Both the position numbers and the translations under genes were made by a program. A stretch of DNA of 64,000 bases. Source: Solidesulfovibrio sp. (GTDB taxonomy: Bacteria; Desulfobacterota; Desulfovibrionia; Desulfovibrionales; Desulfovibrionaceae). Location of the stretch: positions 16,319-80,318 of the forward strand of contig NZ_JARKOZ010000032.1 of NCBI RefSeq assembly GCF_029978005.1. Reading direction: 5' to 3'. The notes beneath the pieces are model-generated. The model was not told where the DNA came from. It was given only the letters and a program-made list of their open reading frames with translations, and searched no databases. How positions within the stretch are numbered: the stretch's first letter is position 1; the number at the start of each line of letters is the position of its first letter. Shown here piece by piece: positions 63,440 through 64,000 of the stretch.

Positions 63440-63865
63440 ATGCGCAAACGCCTGTCGATCGTGCTTTTCGCTTCATTTCTGGCCGTCTTCGTCGCCGGGG
63501 CCGCCCTGGCCGGGCCCTCCGAGGATTTCCGTGATGGTCTGGCCGCCGCCAAGGCCGGCGACATGGACAAGGCCATGGCCGCTTTCACCCGCATCATCGA
63601 CGCCGCCGCCTCGGGCGCGGCCATGGACGCCCAGAACCTGGCCAGCGCCTACAATCTGCGCGGCATGTGCCATGACGTGAAAAACGAGTCCGAGCAGGCC
63701 CTGGCCGACTACACCAAGGCCATCGAGACCGACGCCAAGATGGCCGAGGCCTACGGCAACCGGGCCATGCTCTACGCCAAGCTCGGCGACGTGGAAAAGG
63801 CCAAGGCCGACGCCACGGCCGCCAGACGCATCGACCGCAAGGTCAAGGTGCCGGAATTCAAGTAG
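63440..63865 (+). CDS. Periplasmic TPR-repeat protein
   Basis: The 141-residue protein has a cleavable signal peptide (RKRLSIVLFASFLAVFVAGAALA) and three TPR-like units, the clearest being AYNLRGMCHDVKNESEQALADY and AYGNRAMLYAKLGDVEKAKAD. It starts two bases after dnaJ, so it is cotranscribed. Function is unknown; a protein-interaction role in the periplasm is likely. Confidence 0.8.
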   Translation: MRKRLSIVLFASFLAVFVAGAALAGPSEDFRDGLAAAKAGDMDKAMAAFTRIIDAAASGAAMDAQNLASAYNLRGMCHDVKNESEQALADYTKAIETDAKMAEAYGNRAMLYAKLGDVEKAKADATAARRIDRKVKVPEFK

Positions 63866-63916
63866 CGCCGCGCCCCTGGCCTGCCCACGCCGGCCGGGAC
63901 ACGCCGTGGGGGGCGC

Positions 63917-64000
63917 ATGAGCGACGGACTGACCCACATCGACGACGACGGCCGCGCGCGCATGGTGGCCGTGGGGGCCAAGGCCAGGACGCGCGGCTTG
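63917..64000 (+). CDS. moaC: Cyclic pyranopterin monophosphate synthase MoaC, 3' partial
   Basis: Only the first 28 codons are in the window. The N-terminus SDGLTHIDDDGRARMVAVGAK matches the MoaC pattern (LTHxDxxGxARMVDVxxK). MoaC forms cPMP in molybdenum cofactor synthesis. GGGGGG lies just before the ATG. The window edge cuts the gene. Confidence 0.85.
   Translation, partial: MSDGLTHIDDDGRARMVAVGAKARTRGL

Overview
The window is GC-rich, densely packed bacterial chromosome, most likely from a Desulfovibrio-like sulfate reducer (Desulfovibrionaceae; Solidesulfovibrio would fit). This is inferred from a PerR-rubrerythrin-rubredoxin operon with a C-x4-C rubredoxin, an archaeal-type aromatic-pathway aldolase, a HupE/NicO nickel-type transport cluster, GC-rich dispersed intergenic repeats and the overall gene style. 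No rRNA, tRNA, CRISPR array, intact insertion sequence or prophage was found.

Layout. 1-3.5 kb: NAD synthesis, nadC (5' end outside the window), nadA and nadB. 3.6-5 kb: an SDR oxidoreductase and a MarR regulator that share a palindromic operator. 5.1-8.8 kb: hisF, hisH and mutL. 8.9-11.7 kb: alr and guaD. 11.8-14.8 kb: an ABM-domain membrane protein, a sigma-54 response regulator and two small membrane proteins. 14.8-19.3 kb: biotin synthesis, with bioF, an alpha/beta hydrolase and bioC on one strand, back to back with bioA-bioD; bioB is absent. 19.3-21 kb: an AT-richer TPR-glycosyltransferase gene that looks acquired. 21.2-23.1 kb: a TetR-MFS pair. 23.4-24.4 kb: an ADH-synthase-type aldolase preceded by a 32-residue leader peptide with four consecutive tyrosines and an intrinsic terminator, read here as a tyrosine attenuator. 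24.4-29.4 kb: a beta-hydroxyacid dehydrogenase, an SGNH lipoprotein, glycogen phosphorylase and a small conserved-looking ORF.

29.5-33.6 kb: a PPIase, a HupE/UreJ protein and a HupE-NicO fusion (nickel/cobalt export), then a lone modA. 33.6-36.9 kb: a translationally coupled histidine kinase, response regulator and response regulator-GGDEF trio. 37.3-43.6 kb: a Cys-rich protein, then a DUF485-ActP acetate-type symporter operon with two DUF294 proteins (one with an intact and one with a ruined nucleotidyltransferase motif) and a DnaQ-like exonuclease. 43.6-44.9 kb: perR, rubrerythrin and rubredoxin. 44.9-47.7 kb: an AI-2E family permease, a rhomboid protease and a PH-like protein.

47.8-61.9 kb is the least familiar part. 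A GlrK/QseG/GlrR-like three-gene signalling unit is followed, all on the same strand, by a minimal FtsX permease, a MacB/LolD-type ATPase, a 1663-residue permease carrying a degenerate M28-peptidase-like ectodomain, and two large OPT-like polytopic membrane proteins (DUF6785/peptide-transporter type). Together they look like one envelope machine of unknown function. The window ends with rpoZ, dnaJ, a periplasmic TPR protein and the 5' end of moaC.
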